Below are positions 16,521 to 25,344 of a DNA stretch of 64,000 bases, one piece after another (position 1 is the first letter of the stretch; every line of letters starts with the position of its first letter). The translations under genes and the position numbers were made by a program. The DNA is taken from the NCBI RefSeq assembly GCF_003674095.1, contig NZ_RDBF01000003.1, forward strand, positions 291,263 through 355,262. Reading direction: 5' to 3'. Source of the DNA: Aeromicrobium phragmitis. Its GTDB lineage: Bacteria > Actinomycetota > Actinomycetes > Propionibacteriales > Nocardioidaceae. The notes beneath the pieces are model-generated. The model was not told where the DNA came from. It ran no database searches and saw only the letters and a program-made list of their open reading frames with translations.

Positions 16521-17630
16521 GTGGCATTACCTGACCTGTCCGAACGCCTCAAGCACCTCGACGCGACGCTGACGTCGATCGAGAAGGTGCTCGACCTCGA
16601 CAAGCTCCGCGCGGAGATCGCCGACCTGCAGGAGCAGGTGGGCGCCCCCGACCTGTGGGACGACCAGGCCAACGCCCAGCGCGTCACCGGCCGGCTCTCC
16701 GCCCTGCAGGCCGAGCTCGAGCGGGCGACGAGCCTGCGTCAGCGGCTCGACGACGTCGAGGTCCTGCTCGAACTCGCCGCCGAGGAAGGCGACGAGGACT
16801 CCCGCGCCGAGGCCGAGGCCGAGATCAACCGGCTCGCCACATCGATCGAAAGCCTCGAGGTCCGCACGTTGCTGTCCGGCGAGTTCGACGAGCGCGAGGC
16901 GCTCGTGACGATCCGCTCCGGCGCCGGCGGCGTCGACGCCGCGGACTTCGCCGAGATGCTCCAGCGCATGTACATCCGCTGGGCCGAGCGTCACGAGTAC
17001 CCGGTCGAGGTCTACGACACGTCCTACGCCGAGGAAGCGGGCCTCAAGTCCACCACGTTCGCGGTCAAGGCCCCCTACGCCTACGGCACGCTCTCGGTCG
17101 AGTCCGGCACCCACCGGCTCGTGCGCATCTCGCCGTTCGACAACCAGGGCCGCCGGCAGACGTCGTTCGCGGCGGTCGAGGTCGTTCCGGTGCTCGAGGA
17201 GACCGACGAGATCGACATCCCCGACGAGGAGATCCGCGTCGACGTCTACCGCTCCAGCGGCCCGGGCGGTCAGAGCGTCAACACCACCGACTCGGCGGTG
17301 CGGTTGACCCATATCCCGACCGGCGTCGTCGTCAGCTGCCAGAACGAGAAGAGTCAGCTGCAGAACAAGGCCAGCGCCATGGTCATCCTCAAGGCGAAAC
17401 TGCTGGCGCTCAAGAAGGCCGAGGAGCGCGCCCAGCTCGACGAGCTGCGCGGCGACGTCCAGGCGTCCTGGGGCGATCAGATGCGCAACTACGTGCTCAA
17501 CCCGTACCAGATGGTCAAGGACCTGCGCACCGAGCACGAGACCGGCAACACGCAGGCCGTGCTCGACGGCGAGATCGACGACTTCATCGAGGCCGGCATC
17601 CGCTGGCGGCGCGGCCAGTCCCTGAACTGA
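16521..17630 (+). CDS. prfB: Peptide chain release factor 2
   Basis: 369-residue class I release factor recognising UAA/UGA. The anticodon-mimic SPF is in [15 protein letters not shown] and the peptidyl-transferase motif GGQ in [16 protein letters not shown]. Unlike E. coli prfB there is no in-frame early stop, so no programmed frameshift is needed. Start GTG at 16521 precedes the conserved LSERL helix. It is followed 50 bases later by ftsE, the usual actinobacterial order. Confidence 0.97.
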   Translation: MALPDLSERLKHLDATLTSIEKVLDLDKLRAEIADLQEQVGAPDLWDDQANAQRVTGRLSALQAELERATSLRQRLDDVEVLLELAAEEGDEDSRAEAEAEINRLATSIESLEVRTLLSGEFDEREALVTIRSGAGGVDAADFAEMLQRMYIRWAERHEYPVEVYDTSYAEEAGLKSTTFAVKAPYAYGTLSVESGTHRLVRISPFDNQGRRQTSFAAVEVVPVLEETDEIDIPDEEIRVDVYRSSGPGGQSVNTTDSAVRLTHIPTGVVVSCQNEKSQLQNKASAMVILKAKLLALKKAEERAQLDELRGDVQASWGDQMRNYVLNPYQMVKDLRTEHETGNTQAVLDGEIDDFIEAGIRWRRGQSLN

Positions 17631-17680
17631 CCCGTCGGGCCTCCCGCGTTTTCTCAGGTGCCGCGCCTACACTCGTTCGA

Positions 17681-18370
17681 GTGATTCGCTTCGACAAGGT
17701 CAGCAAGACCTACCCCGGGCAGAAGCGCGCGGCCCTCGACGAGATCGACCTCGAGGTCACCAAGGGCGAGTTCGTCTTCCTCGTCGGTGCCTCCGGTTCG
17801 GGCAAGTCCACCTTCTTGCGACTCATCCTCCGCGAGACGCGTCCCAGCACCGGCAACGTCTACGTCGCCGGCAAGGAGATCAACAAGCTGTCGTCGTGGA
17901 AGGTGCCCAAGCTCCGCCGCGAGATCGGCACGGTGTTCCAGGACTTCCGGCTGCTGCCGAACAAGTCGGTCACCGAGAACGTCGCCTTCGCGCTCCAGGT
18001 CATCGGCAAGTCGCGCCAGGAGATCGACCAGCTCGTTCCCGAGACGCTCGAGATGGTCGGCCTCGAGGGCAAGGGCCACCGTATGCCCGAGGAACTGTCC
18101 GGTGGTGAGCAGCAGCGCGTCGCGATCGCCCGCGCCTTCGTCAATCGGCCGAAGATCCTCATCGCGGACGAGCCCACCGGCAACCTGGACCCCACCACGA
18201 GCGTCGGCATCATGAAACTGCTCGACCGGATCAACCGGACCGACACCACCGTCATCATGGCGACCCACGACTCCTCGATCGTCGACCAGATGCGCAAGCG
18301 CGTCATCGAGCTCAACGAGGGCCGCCTCGTGCGCGACGAAGCCCGCGGCATCTACGGCTACCAGAACTGA
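17681..18370 (+). CDS. ftsE: Cell-division ABC transporter ATPase FtsE
   Basis: 229 residues from a GTG start. Walker A is [11 protein letters not shown], signature [14 protein letters not shown], Walker [13 protein letters not shown] and the H-loop ATHD. With FtsX it forms a mechanotransmitter that activates peptidoglycan hydrolases at the division site rather than transporting a substrate. ftsX begins five bases downstream, and the likely target hydrolase (M23) follows. Confidence 0.97.
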   Translation: MIRFDKVSKTYPGQKRAALDEIDLEVTKGEFVFLVGASGSGKSTFLRLILRETRPSTGNVYVAGKEINKLSSWKVPKLRREIGTVFQDFRLLPNKSVTENVAFALQVIGKSRQEIDQLVPETLEMVGLEGKGHRMPEELSGGEQQRVAIARAFVNRPKILIADEPTGNLDPTTSVGIMKLLDRINRTDTTVIMATHDSSIVDQMRKRVIELNEGRLVRDEARGIYGYQN

Positions 18371-18375
18371 GACCC

Positions 18376-19290
18376 ATGCGAGCGATCCTCTCTGAACTTC
18401 GCGCGAGCCTGTCGCGCAACACCTCGATGACGATCTCCCTCGTCGTCACGATGTCCGTCTCGTTGATGCTGGCGTCCCTCGGCCTGCTGATCCAGGCCCA
18501 GGCCGACCGCACCGAGCGCTACTTCGGCGACCGCCTGCAGTTGCAGGTCAACCTGTGCACCAAGAACTCGCCCGCCGCCACGTGTGTCGGGGGAGTGGCC
18601 ACGGACGAGCAGAAGCAAGCAGTCCAGGACGCCCTTCGCTCCAACCCCGAGGTCAAGAGCTTCTCCGTACGGTCCCCGCAGGACAACTTCGAACAGGCGC
18701 GCGCCCTCCTCGGCCAGACCGACACCGGACGCAAGCAGCTCGAGACGCTGGGCCCGGACTCGTTCCCGGAGTCCTACTTCGTCACGCTCAACGACCCGCA
18801 GGACTTCGACGGCGTGGTCAGTCAGGTGTCCGGCATGGACGGCGTCGGCAACGTGAACTCGCTCCGCGAGCTGCTCGGCCCGTTGTTCGAGATGCTCGAC
18901 AAGCTGCAGTGGGCGTCGCTCGGCACCGCGTTGCTGCTCATCGTCGCCGCCATCTTGCAGGTGTCCAACACCATCCGCATGACGGCCTTCGCGCGGCGCC
19001 GCGAGATCGGCATCATGCGTCTGGTCGGTGCGTCGAGCTGGCATATTCAGCTGCCGTTCGTGCTGGAATCGCTGGTCGCGGCGCTCGTCTCCGCGGCGCT
19101 CGCGGCGAGCGGCCTGGCAGCGTTCATGCACTTCGTCGTGTACGGCTATCTGCGCGACACGCTCGGCACGATCACCACGTGGGTGCGATGGCAGGACGCG
19201 TTCGTCGTCATGGGCTGGACCACGGCGCTGTCCATCGTCCTCGCCCTCATCCCGACGCTGGTCATGACGCGTAAATACCTCAACGTCTGA
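18376..19290 (+). CDS. ftsX: Cell-division permease FtsX
   Basis: 304 residues. A first transmembrane helix (about 20-42) precedes a large extracellular domain (about 43-175) containing the pair of cysteines in NLCTKNSPAATC, then three more membrane helices (about 180-200, 230-255, 275-297) with the FtsX consensus ARRREIGIMRLVGAS between them. The extracellular domain is the docking site for coiled-coil hydrolase regulators; the gene directly downstream encodes such a protein. Confidence 0.96.
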   Translation: MRAILSELRASLSRNTSMTISLVVTMSVSLMLASLGLLIQAQADRTERYFGDRLQLQVNLCTKNSPAATCVGGVATDEQKQAVQDALRSNPEVKSFSVRSPQDNFEQARALLGQTDTGRKQLETLGPDSFPESYFVTLNDPQDFDGVVSQVSGMDGVGNVNSLRELLGPLFEMLDKLQWASLGTALLLIVAAILQVSNTIRMTAFARRREIGIMRLVGASSWHIQLPFVLESLVAALVSAALAASGLAAFMHFVVYGYLRDTLGTITTWVRWQDAFVVMGWTTALSIVLALIPTLVMTRKYLNV

Positions 19291-19340
19291 TCGAAGGTTT
19301 TCCGCGCGTCCTGGTCATCTGGGCGCGAGCATGACGTAGA

Positions 19341-19355
19341 GTCACACCAGTCACA
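19341..19355 (+). promoter_or_regulatory. Tandem GTCACA direct repeat, candidate MtrA-type site
   Basis: GTCACA occurs at 19341-19346 and again at 19350-19355, a nine-base period, in the leader of the M23 peptidase gene. This is the form (two GTCACA-NNN units in tandem) described for MtrA response-regulator sites in mycobacteria. A TAGAGT hexamer at 19337-19342, resembling a -10 box, overlaps it. Binding is inferred. Confidence 0.45.
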
Positions 19356-19368
19356 CAAGTTCGATTCC

Positions 19369-19386
19369 GTCCCACGCCCGTGGGAC
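19369..19386. promoter_or_regulatory. Perfect 8-bp stem in the leader of the M23 gene
   Basis: GTCCCACG (19369-19376) and CGTGGGAC (19379-19386) are perfect complements with a two-base spacer. In DNA this is an 18-base near-palindrome that could be an operator; in RNA the two-base loop would need to open by one pair. It lies 28 bases before the M23 start. Confidence 0.4.
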
Positions 19387-19413
19387 CTTCCCCGGATCGA
19401 GGATGTCTGGACG

Positions 19414-20724
19414 ATGCTCGCGTCAGCACGTAAACCTCTGCTGGCGGTGTTGCTCATGCTCGGCCTGCTGGCCGGGTTCGCAGCGCCGTCGGCCTTTGCC
19501 GACTCCAAAGACGACATCCGTCGTCAGCAAGGACAAATCGACGAGAAGCGTCAGCAGGCGCAGCGCGAACTGGAGCACTCCACCGCGCGTTTCCAGGAGG
19601 CCAACGCCGCCCTGAACGCCGCGAATGCGCGGCTGCGTGAGGCCGAGACGGTCCTCGGCCAGACCCGCGGCGAGCTGGCCGTCGCCCAGGCCCGCGACGC
19701 GGAGCTGCGTGAGGAGCTGGCCAAGGCCGAAGCGGAGCTCGATGCTGCCGAGGAACGCGTCGCCAAGGCCGAGCGCGACCTCGCCGCCTCCGAAGCCGAG
19801 ATCGAGCAGTTCGCCGTGGACAGCGTCATGCAGGGCGACCAGGGCTTGCGCGCCTTCGGTGGTCTGCTGCAAGGCGAGGATCCGAACCTGTTCTCCGAGC
19901 GCGTGCAGATCAACGGCTCGATCGGCGACGCGCAGGTCGCCAAGATGCAGGAGCTCGACGCCTCCCGGGTGATGCTCGAACTGGAGCGGCAGCGCGTCGA
20001 GAAGCTGCGCGACCAGGTCGCGGCCCAGAAGAAGGAGGCCGAGGCCAACGTCGCGCGCATGCAGGAGCTCACGGCGCAGGCCGAGGCCCAGGCGGCCGAG
20101 GTCTCCGAACTCGTCGGCACTCGCCAGGCCGCCCAAGCCGAGGCGAACGCCGCCCGGGCCGAGGACCAGCGTCTCCTCGCCTCGCTCGAAGCAGAACGCG
20201 CCGCGCTGCAGAACCGCCTCGACGCGATCGTCGCCGAAGAACTCCGCAAGGCGCGCGAGGCCGCCAACGCCGGCGGCGGAGGCGGCGGAGGCGGCGGTGG
20301 TGGCGGCGGAAGCAGCAACGGCAGCAGCCTCAGCCGCCCCGTCGGCGGATACATCAGCTCGCCGTACGGAATGCGCGTGCATCCGGTGACCGGCGTGTAC
20401 AAGCTGCACGACGGCACCGACTTCGCCGGCCCCGGAGCCACCTGCGGCTCGCCGATCCGGGCAGCGGCCTCCGGCACCGTGATCGAGCGCTACTACAACG
20501 GCGGCTACGGCAACCGCGTCATCATCAACCACGGCGTCATGCGTGGTGCCAGCATCATCACGACGTACAACCACCTGTCGAGCTGGGCGGTGAGCCCGGG
20601 GCAGTACGTCAACCGCGGCGATGTCATCGGCTACGTCGGTACCACCGGCTACTCCACCGGGTGCCATCTGCACTTCATGGTGCTGCAGAACGGCCAGACG
20701 GTGAACCCGATGGGTTGGCTCTGA
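19414..20724 (+). CDS. Secreted coiled-coil M23 (LytM) endopeptidase, probable FtsEX-controlled hydrolase
   Basis: 436 residues. Signal peptide 1-30 (LLMLGLLAGFAAPSAFA), a long coiled coil about 32-285, a glycine run of about 14 near 288-301, then an M23 domain. Zinc ligands are present: HDGTDF supplies HxxxD and HLHF supplies HxH. It cleaves peptide cross-links of peptidoglycan. Architecture matches EnvC and RipC, whose coiled coils bind FtsX, and the gene follows ftsEX directly, so activation by FtsEX at the septum is likely. The leader holds tandem GTCACA repeats. Confidence 0.92.
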   Translation: MLASARKPLLAVLLMLGLLAGFAAPSAFADSKDDIRRQQGQIDEKRQQAQRELEHSTARFQEANAALNAANARLREAETVLGQTRGELAVAQARDAELREELAKAEAELDAAEERVAKAERDLAASEAEIEQFAVDSVMQGDQGLRAFGGLLQGEDPNLFSERVQINGSIGDAQVAKMQELDASRVMLELERQRVEKLRDQVAAQKKEAEANVARMQELTAQAEAQAAEVSELVGTRQAAQAEANAARAEDQRLLASLEAERAALQNRLDAIVAEELRKAREAANAGGGGGGGGGGGGGSSNGSSLSRPVGGYISSPYGMRVHPVTGVYKLHDGTDFAGPGATCGSPIRAAASGTVIERYYNGGYGNRVIINHGVMRGASIITTYNHLSSWAVSPGQYVNRGDVIGYVGTTGYSTGCHLHFMVLQNGQTVNPMGWL

Positions 20725-20736
20725 GACAATGGACGT

Positions 20737-21210
20737 ATGGCCAAGGAGACCGGTCGCAAGCTGATCGCGCAGAACAAGAAGGCACGTCACGACTACCACA
20801 TCGAGGACACCTTCGAGGCGGGCCTCGTGCTCACGGGTACCGAGGTCAAGTCGCTGCGCGCCGGGCGCGCCTCACTCGTCGACAGCTTCGGCGAGATCGA
20901 CAACGGCGAGGCGTGGTTGCTGCAGGCCCACATCCCGCACTACGACAACGGCACGTGGACCAACCACGAGACGCGGCGCAAGCGCAAGATGCTGTTGCAC
21001 CGGTCCGAGATCGAGAAGATCGACCAGCGCACGCAGGCCAAGGGCCTGACGCTGGTACCGCTCTCGCTCTACTTCAAGGACGGCCGGGCCAAGGTCGAGA
21101 TCGCGTTGGCGCGCGGCAAGAAGGAGTTCGACAAGCGGCACGCCATCGCCGAGCGCCAGGCCAAGCGCGACGTCGAGCGCGAGATGGGCCGTCGCTTCAA
21201 GGGCATGTGA
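20737..21210 (+). CDS. smpB: SsrA-binding protein SmpB
   Basis: 157-residue OB-fold partner of tmRNA in ribosome rescue. Family signatures: [32 protein letters not shown] at the N terminus and the C-terminal helix-forming basic tail [18 protein letters not shown] at 20737 lies 12 bases after the M23 stop. The tmRNA itself is encoded 950 bases downstream. Confidence 0.98.
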   Translation: MAKETGRKLIAQNKKARHDYHIEDTFEAGLVLTGTEVKSLRAGRASLVDSFGEIDNGEAWLLQAHIPHYDNGTWTNHETRRKRKMLLHRSEIEKIDQRTQAKGLTLVPLSLYFKDGRAKVEIALARGKKEFDKRHAIAERQAKRDVEREMGRRFKGM

Positions 21211-22094
21211 TGCTGCGCGACGAGGACGTCCCGATGCTGCTGGACGACCTGGGGATTCCCGGCATCGTCGACGTGCACGTGCACTTCATGGCGCCGCAGG
21301 TGCTGCGCAAGGTCTGGGCCTACTTCGATGCCGCCGGACCACTGCTCGGGCGCCCCTGGCCGATCACGTACCGCTGGAGTGATGAGGAGCGCGTCGCGCA
21401 CCTGCGGTCGATGGGCGTCACGGCGTTCTCGGCGCTGTCGTACGCCCACAAGCCGGGCGTGGCGACGTTCATGAACGACTGGAACCGCGACTTCGCTCAG
21501 CGGGTGCCCGACAGCCTGTGGTCGGGCACGTTCTATCCCGAGCCGGAGGCCGCCGACTACGTTCCCGCGCTGATCGACGAGGGCGTTCGGGTCTTCAAGG
21601 CGCACCTGCAGGTCGGAGACTTCGCCGCCGACGATCCGCTCCTCGACCCGGTGTGGGCCGCTATCGAGGAATCCGGCGTCCCCGTGGTGCTGCACGCGGG
21701 TTCGGGGCCGGCCCCAGGAACCCACACCGGCCCGCAAGGGGTGGCGGACGTGCTGGCGCGGCATCCGCGGCTCGCGCTCATCGTCGCGCACCTGGGAATG
21801 CCGGAGGTGCACGAGTTCCTCGACCTCGCCGAGCGGTACGAGAACGTGCACCTCGACACCACCATGGCGTTCGTGGACTTCCTCGACGATCACACGATCC
21901 CCGAGGGCGTTCCCGAGCGGTTGGCGCACCTTTGCGACCGGATCGTGTTCGGCACCGACTTCCCCAACATCCCGTACGTGTACGCCCACCAGATCGAGGT
22001 GCTGCAGCGCCTCGGCCTCGGTGATGACTGGCTGCGCGGCGTGCTCTGGCACAACGGCGCGCGACTGTTCGATGTCGTCCCCGCCGTGGAATAG
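21210..22094 (+). CDS. Amidohydrolase-2 family metal-dependent hydrolase
   Basis: 294-residue TIM-barrel hydrolase of the ACMSD/amidohydrolase_2 family. Metal-binding DVHVHF lies near residue 24, mid-barrel VLHAGSGPAPG and LIVAHLGMPE follow, and GTDFPNIPY supplies the catalytic aspartate. Substrate unknown. The ATG overlaps the smpB stop (TGATG), so the gene is translationally coupled to smpB, and it sits between smpB and ssrA. Confidence 0.85.
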   Translation: MLRDEDVPMLLDDLGIPGIVDVHVHFMAPQVLRKVWAYFDAAGPLLGRPWPITYRWSDEERVAHLRSMGVTAFSALSYAHKPGVATFMNDWNRDFAQRVPDSLWSGTFYPEPEAADYVPALIDEGVRVFKAHLQVGDFAADDPLLDPVWAAIEESGVPVVLHAGSGPAPGTHTGPQGVADVLARHPRLALIVAHLGMPEVHEFLDLAERYENVHLDTTMAFVDFLDDHTIPEGVPERLAHLCDRIVFGTDFPNIPYVYAHQIEVLQRLGLGDDWLRGVLWHNGARLFDVVPAVE

Positions 22095-22157
22095 GGTAGG
22101 GACCTACGTGGTTGTAGACTGGTGAGAGCCGGTTCGCCGGTGATTGACAATTCCAGA

Positions 22158-22525
22158 GGGGCTGATCGGTTTCGACTGTGGTCGTTCGGATCAGGAGAAG
22201 CGGGTAGAGAAGGCAACGTCATCTCTCAAACGTTCGTTGCAAACCCATAAGTGCCGAATCCAAGCGCACTGACTTCGCCCTCGCTGCCTGACAGCGACTG
22301 GTGAAGGGCAGACCCGGGAGCGTCCCCGTCCCGGATCGTCTGTCTCATCAAGGGGACTTGCTGGTCACGCCTTGCCGTAGGGCGTGATCGGGACTTTTGT
22401 ACGGCTGAGCCTGTCGGTGACGCGTCCGTCCGAGCACCGGGGCTGAGAAAAGCGACAGACGGACTGCACCCGGAGAAGTCCTGATTCAGCGCCAGAGGAC
22501 CCGGGTTCGATTCCCGGCAGCTCCA
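22158..22525 (+). ncRNA. ssrA: Transfer-messenger RNA
   Basis: The 5' end GGGGCUG (22158-22164) pairs with 3' CAGCUCC (22518-22524) to form the acceptor stem, followed by A22525; CCA is not encoded. The 5' segment GATCGGTTTCGAC and the T-arm GGGTTCGATTCCC are the tmRNA hallmarks. The resume codon GCC at 22253 opens the tag frame, which encodes AESKRTDFALAA and stops with TGA at 22289-22291. With SmpB it rescues stalled ribosomes and marks the product for proteolysis. Confidence 0.97.
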
Positions 22526-22536
22526 CTCACCGCCAG

Positions 22537-22568
22537 AAGGCCGGACCCCTGTGGGTCCGGCCTTTTGC
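22537..22568 (+). terminator. Intrinsic terminator of tmRNA
   Basis: AAGGCCGGACCC (22537-22548) and GGGTCCGGCCTT (22553-22564) form a perfect 12-bp stem with a four-base CTGT loop, ending in TTTT. It begins 12 bases after the tmRNA 3' end. Confidence 0.93.
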
Positions 22569-22710
22569 TTTGCCTGCCGTTCACCGAGCCTTCCGTTCTC
22601 GTATCGCCAGTCTCGTAATTTCCGGTCGCTTGAGCTCGGTCGGATGGTGTTGTCCCCGCGGAGGGGAAGGAGCGCGAGCGCGTTCCTCGCTTCCAACTGA
22701 AAGGCATCCC

Positions 22711-23631
22711 ATGCGACTCCCCGTTCGCCCGGCGTTCGCCGTCCTCGCGACTGCTTCCGCCCTGCTGATGACCGGCTGCGCCTCCGACGCGAGTGAATCG
22801 AATGCGGGCGATGACGACGTCATCCGCTTCGCAACCCTGCCGTTGACCGATGATCCGAACGCCGCGGCTCCCGTCGAGGCGATCGCCGAACTGCTTGAAG
22901 CCGAGACCGGCTACCAGGTGGAGATCACCGACGTGCCGAACTACTCCGCCGTGATCGAGGCCATTCGCGCCGGCCACGAGGACATCGGGATCATGAGCGG
23001 TTTCCCCTCAGCGCTGGCGGTCAACACCGGTGAGGTCGAATCGCTGGTCGCCTGGCCGGGCAGCGACGACCCCGTCTCGACGTGTCTCGTGCTCGACGAC
23101 TCACCGCTCCAGTCGCTCGAGGACATCACGCCCGACACCACGATCGCCTTCGCCGACCCCGCGTCGAGCTCGGGCTACTTCATGCCCGTCCACATGCTTC
23201 ACGAAGCCGGGCTCACGATGGACGAGGACTTCGAATCGCTCATCTCCGGCGGACACGACCGCAGTTTCCTCGCGTTACAGAACGGTCAGGCCGACGTGGC
23301 CTGTACTGCGACCTTCTTCCAGGGCCTGGCGGGTAAGGGCGATCCCATGTTCCCGTTCGAGGAGGGTGAGACCCGCTCACTCGGCGAGAGCATCGCCATG
23401 CCCGTCTCGACGTCGGTTCTCGCGAATCCCGAGATGAGCGAGGAGAAGCGTCAAGCCCTGCTGGAGGCGCTGCCGAGGGTGTTCTCGGAGAAGAACAAGG
23501 ACCGGTTGGGGCCCTACGGCGAGGGCATGGCCAGCGGAATCCAACCGATCGTCGAACCCGCGGACGAGGTCTTCCAGCCGTTCGTCGACATCGCTGCGAT
23601 CGCCGACGTCGACATCTCCGATCTCGGCTGA
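22711..23631 (+). CDS. Phosphate/phosphite/phosphonate ABC transporter substrate-binding lipoprotein
   Basis: 306 residues, PhnD type. Lipoprotein signal with lipobox LMTGC, mature protein anchored at Cys 24. The bilobed fold is indicated by DDVIRFATLPLTDD, YSAVIEAIRAGHEDIGIMS, ITPDTTIAFADPASSSGYFMP and GQADVACTATF, all of the PhnD family. The SSSGY segment is the usual oxyanion-binding loop. ATG at 22711 follows CTGAAAGGC. First gene of a five-gene operon; a GTTCACC element at 22579-22585 upstream resembles one PHO-box unit. Confidence 0.88.
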   Translation: MRLPVRPAFAVLATASALLMTGCASDASESNAGDDDVIRFATLPLTDDPNAAAPVEAIAELLEAETGYQVEITDVPNYSAVIEAIRAGHEDIGIMSGFPSALAVNTGEVESLVAWPGSDDPVSTCLVLDDSPLQSLEDITPDTTIAFADPASSSGYFMPVHMLHEAGLTMDEDFESLISGGHDRSFLALQNGQADVACTATFFQGLAGKGDPMFPFEEGETRSLGESIAMPVSTSVLANPEMSEEKRQALLEALPRVFSEKNKDRLGPYGEGMASGIQPIVEPADEVFQPFVDIAAIADVDISDLG

Positions 23632-23659
23632 CAGCGGTGCGACGAGAAGGGAACGAAAG

Positions 23660-24487
23660 ATGAGTGTCGTCGCCAATCCGGCACCCACCGGCACGGCTTC
23701 GCCCGTGGCGGCACCGCGGGACGAGGACGCGCACGTGCGGATTCGTGATCTGCGGGTGCGGTACGCGCCCGATGCGCCGCTCGTGCTCGATGGGGTGGAT
23801 CTGGACATCCACCGCGGTGAGATGGTGGCACTGCTCGGCGCCTCCGGGTCGGGAAAGTCCACCCTGATGAAGAGCCTCACCGGATTCGCGCCGATCACCT
23901 CCGGCACCGTCCGCGCCGGTGACGTCGACGTCGCGGGTCTGCGTCCGCGGGAGCTGCGCGCACTGCGCGCTCAGGTCGGTCAGGTCTTCCAGCAGTTCAA
24001 TCTCATCGGGCGACTCTCGGTCCTGACCAACGTGCTCACCGGCTCGCTGCACCACGCCGGTCCGGTCAACCTCCTCGGCACCTTCCGCGCCGGAGAGCGG
24101 CGCCGGGCCCTGGAGCTGCTCGACCGGGTGGGGATCGGGCACAAGGCGAACGAGGAGGCGCGCTCCCTCTCCGGCGGCCAGCAGCAACGGGTGGCGATCG
24201 CCCGCGCGCTCATGCAGAACCCGCGGCTCATCCTCGCCGATGAGCCGGTCGCCTCGCTCGACCCCAAGATGAGCCGCGTCGTGCTGCAGCTTCTGCGGTC
24301 GATCGCGCGCGAAGAAGGGATCCCGGTGCTGGTGAGCCTGCACGTGCTCCCGCTCGCGCTCGAACACTCTGATCGCATCGTCGGGCTGCGGCACGGAAGA
24401 ACGCTGGTCGAAGGCCGCACGGCGGAACTCGACGCCTCGTCGCTCGCCCCGGTCTACGACATCGAGGACGAGGAGGACGAGGGATGA
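23660..24487 (+). CDS. Phosphonate-type ABC transporter ATPase (PhnC-like)
   Basis: 275 residues; about 25 extra N-terminal residues precede the nucleotide-binding domain. Walker [18 protein letters not shown]-loop VFQQFNLIGRLSVLTNVLTG (typical of PhnC), signature [15 protein letters not shown], Walker B LILADEPVASLDP. Drives uptake by the binding protein encoded upstream and the permease downstream, whose ATG overlaps its stop. Confidence 0.92.
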   Translation: MSVVANPAPTGTASPVAAPRDEDAHVRIRDLRVRYAPDAPLVLDGVDLDIHRGEMVALLGASGSGKSTLMKSLTGFAPITSGTVRAGDVDVAGLRPRELRALRAQVGQVFQQFNLIGRLSVLTNVLTGSLHHAGPVNLLGTFRAGERRRALELLDRVGIGHKANEEARSLSGGQQQRVAIARALMQNPRLILADEPVASLDPKMSRVVLQLLRSIAREEGIPVLVSLHVLPLALEHSDRIVGLRHGRTLVEGRTAELDASSLAPVYDIEDEEDEG

Positions 24488-25344
24488 CGACCGTCAAGGA
24501 CGGTGCCCCGGTCGGTCAGTCATCGCGAGCCGACGCCACCGCGACGCAGCTCGACCCGCGTGAGCGCGAGCGGCTCGAACGGGCGTTCAGCGTGCCCCGC
24601 TCGCGGTTCCTGCTCGGCGTCGGCGCTGCCGTCGCCCTGTTCATCTGGTCGGCGAACGGCGCGCAGTTCGACTTCCTGAAGCTGGGGGAGGGCGCATCGC
24701 ACATGGGCGAGTTCCTCACCCGGCTGTTCCCGCCGGACTTCTCGAAGTTCGGGCTCATCGTCGAACTGCTGATCGAGACGCTGCAGATGGCGATCGTCGG
24801 CACGGCGCTCGGCGCGATCCTCTCGCTGATCATGGCCTTCGGCGCCGCGAGCACCATCGCACCGCGCTGGCTGTACTACCCGTGCCGTTGGACGATGAAC
24901 GTCATCCGCTCGCTTCCCGACCTCGTCATCGCGCTGATGTTCGTCTCCGCGGTGGGCCTGGGGCCGTTCGCGGGCATCCTGGCCATGACCGTCGGATCGA
25001 TCGGATCGATCGGCAAAGTCTTCGCCGAGGCGATGGAAGCCGTGGACCGCGGGCCGATCGTCGCGATGGAGGCCGTTGGTGCCTCGAAGCGCCAGGTGAT
25101 CCAGTACGGCATCGTGCCCCAAGCGCTGCCGATGCTGACGAGCTACACCTTGTTGCTGTTCGAGGGCAACGTGCGCGGGGCGACCATCCTCGGCCTCGTG
25201 GGGGCCGGAGGCATCGGCCTCGAACTCACGACCGCCATGAACCGCTACGAGTACGGGCACCTGTGCGCCATGGTCATCTGCATCGTCGTGCTCGTCACGA
25301 TCATCGACCAGGCCAGTGCCATCATCCGAAGGAAGATCACATGA
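24484..25344 (+). CDS. Phosphonate-type ABC transporter permease (PhnE-like)
   Basis: 286 residues with an N-terminal cytoplasmic stretch and about six membrane segments. The permease-ATPase coupling loop is EAMEAVDRGPIVAMEAVGASKRQVIQYGIVPQ, the classic EAA motif. Overlaps the ATPase stop (ATGA) and the next gene's start (ATGA), so the operon is tightly coupled. A single permease gene suggests a homodimeric channel. Confidence 0.92.
   Translation: MTTVKDGAPVGQSSRADATATQLDPRERERLERAFSVPRSRFLLGVGAAVALFIWSANGAQFDFLKLGEGASHMGEFLTRLFPPDFSKFGLIVELLIETLQMAIVGTALGAILSLIMAFGAASTIAPRWLYYPCRWTMNVIRSLPDLVIALMFVSAVGLGPFAGILAMTVGSIGSIGKVFAEAMEAVDRGPIVAMEAVGASKRQVIQYGIVPQALPMLTSYTLLLFEGNVRGATILGLVGAGGIGLELTTAMNRYEYGHLCAMVICIVVLVTIIDQASAIIRRKIT

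Noticed and set aside
16521..16620. Programmed frameshift in prfB
   Set aside because: The N-terminal frame is continuous with no early TGA and no CTTTGA slip site.
16655..17680. Open frame continuous upstream of FtsE through prfB
   Set aside because: The part before the GTG at 17681 is an out-of-frame shadow of prfB, rich in Arg/Gly; FtsE proper begins at [11 protein letters not shown].
20281..20320. GGC/GGA run as a mutable simple repeat or frameshift
   Set aside because: It encodes an in-frame polyglycine linker between the coiled coil and the M23 domain, with mixed codons, so it is a normal flexible linker.
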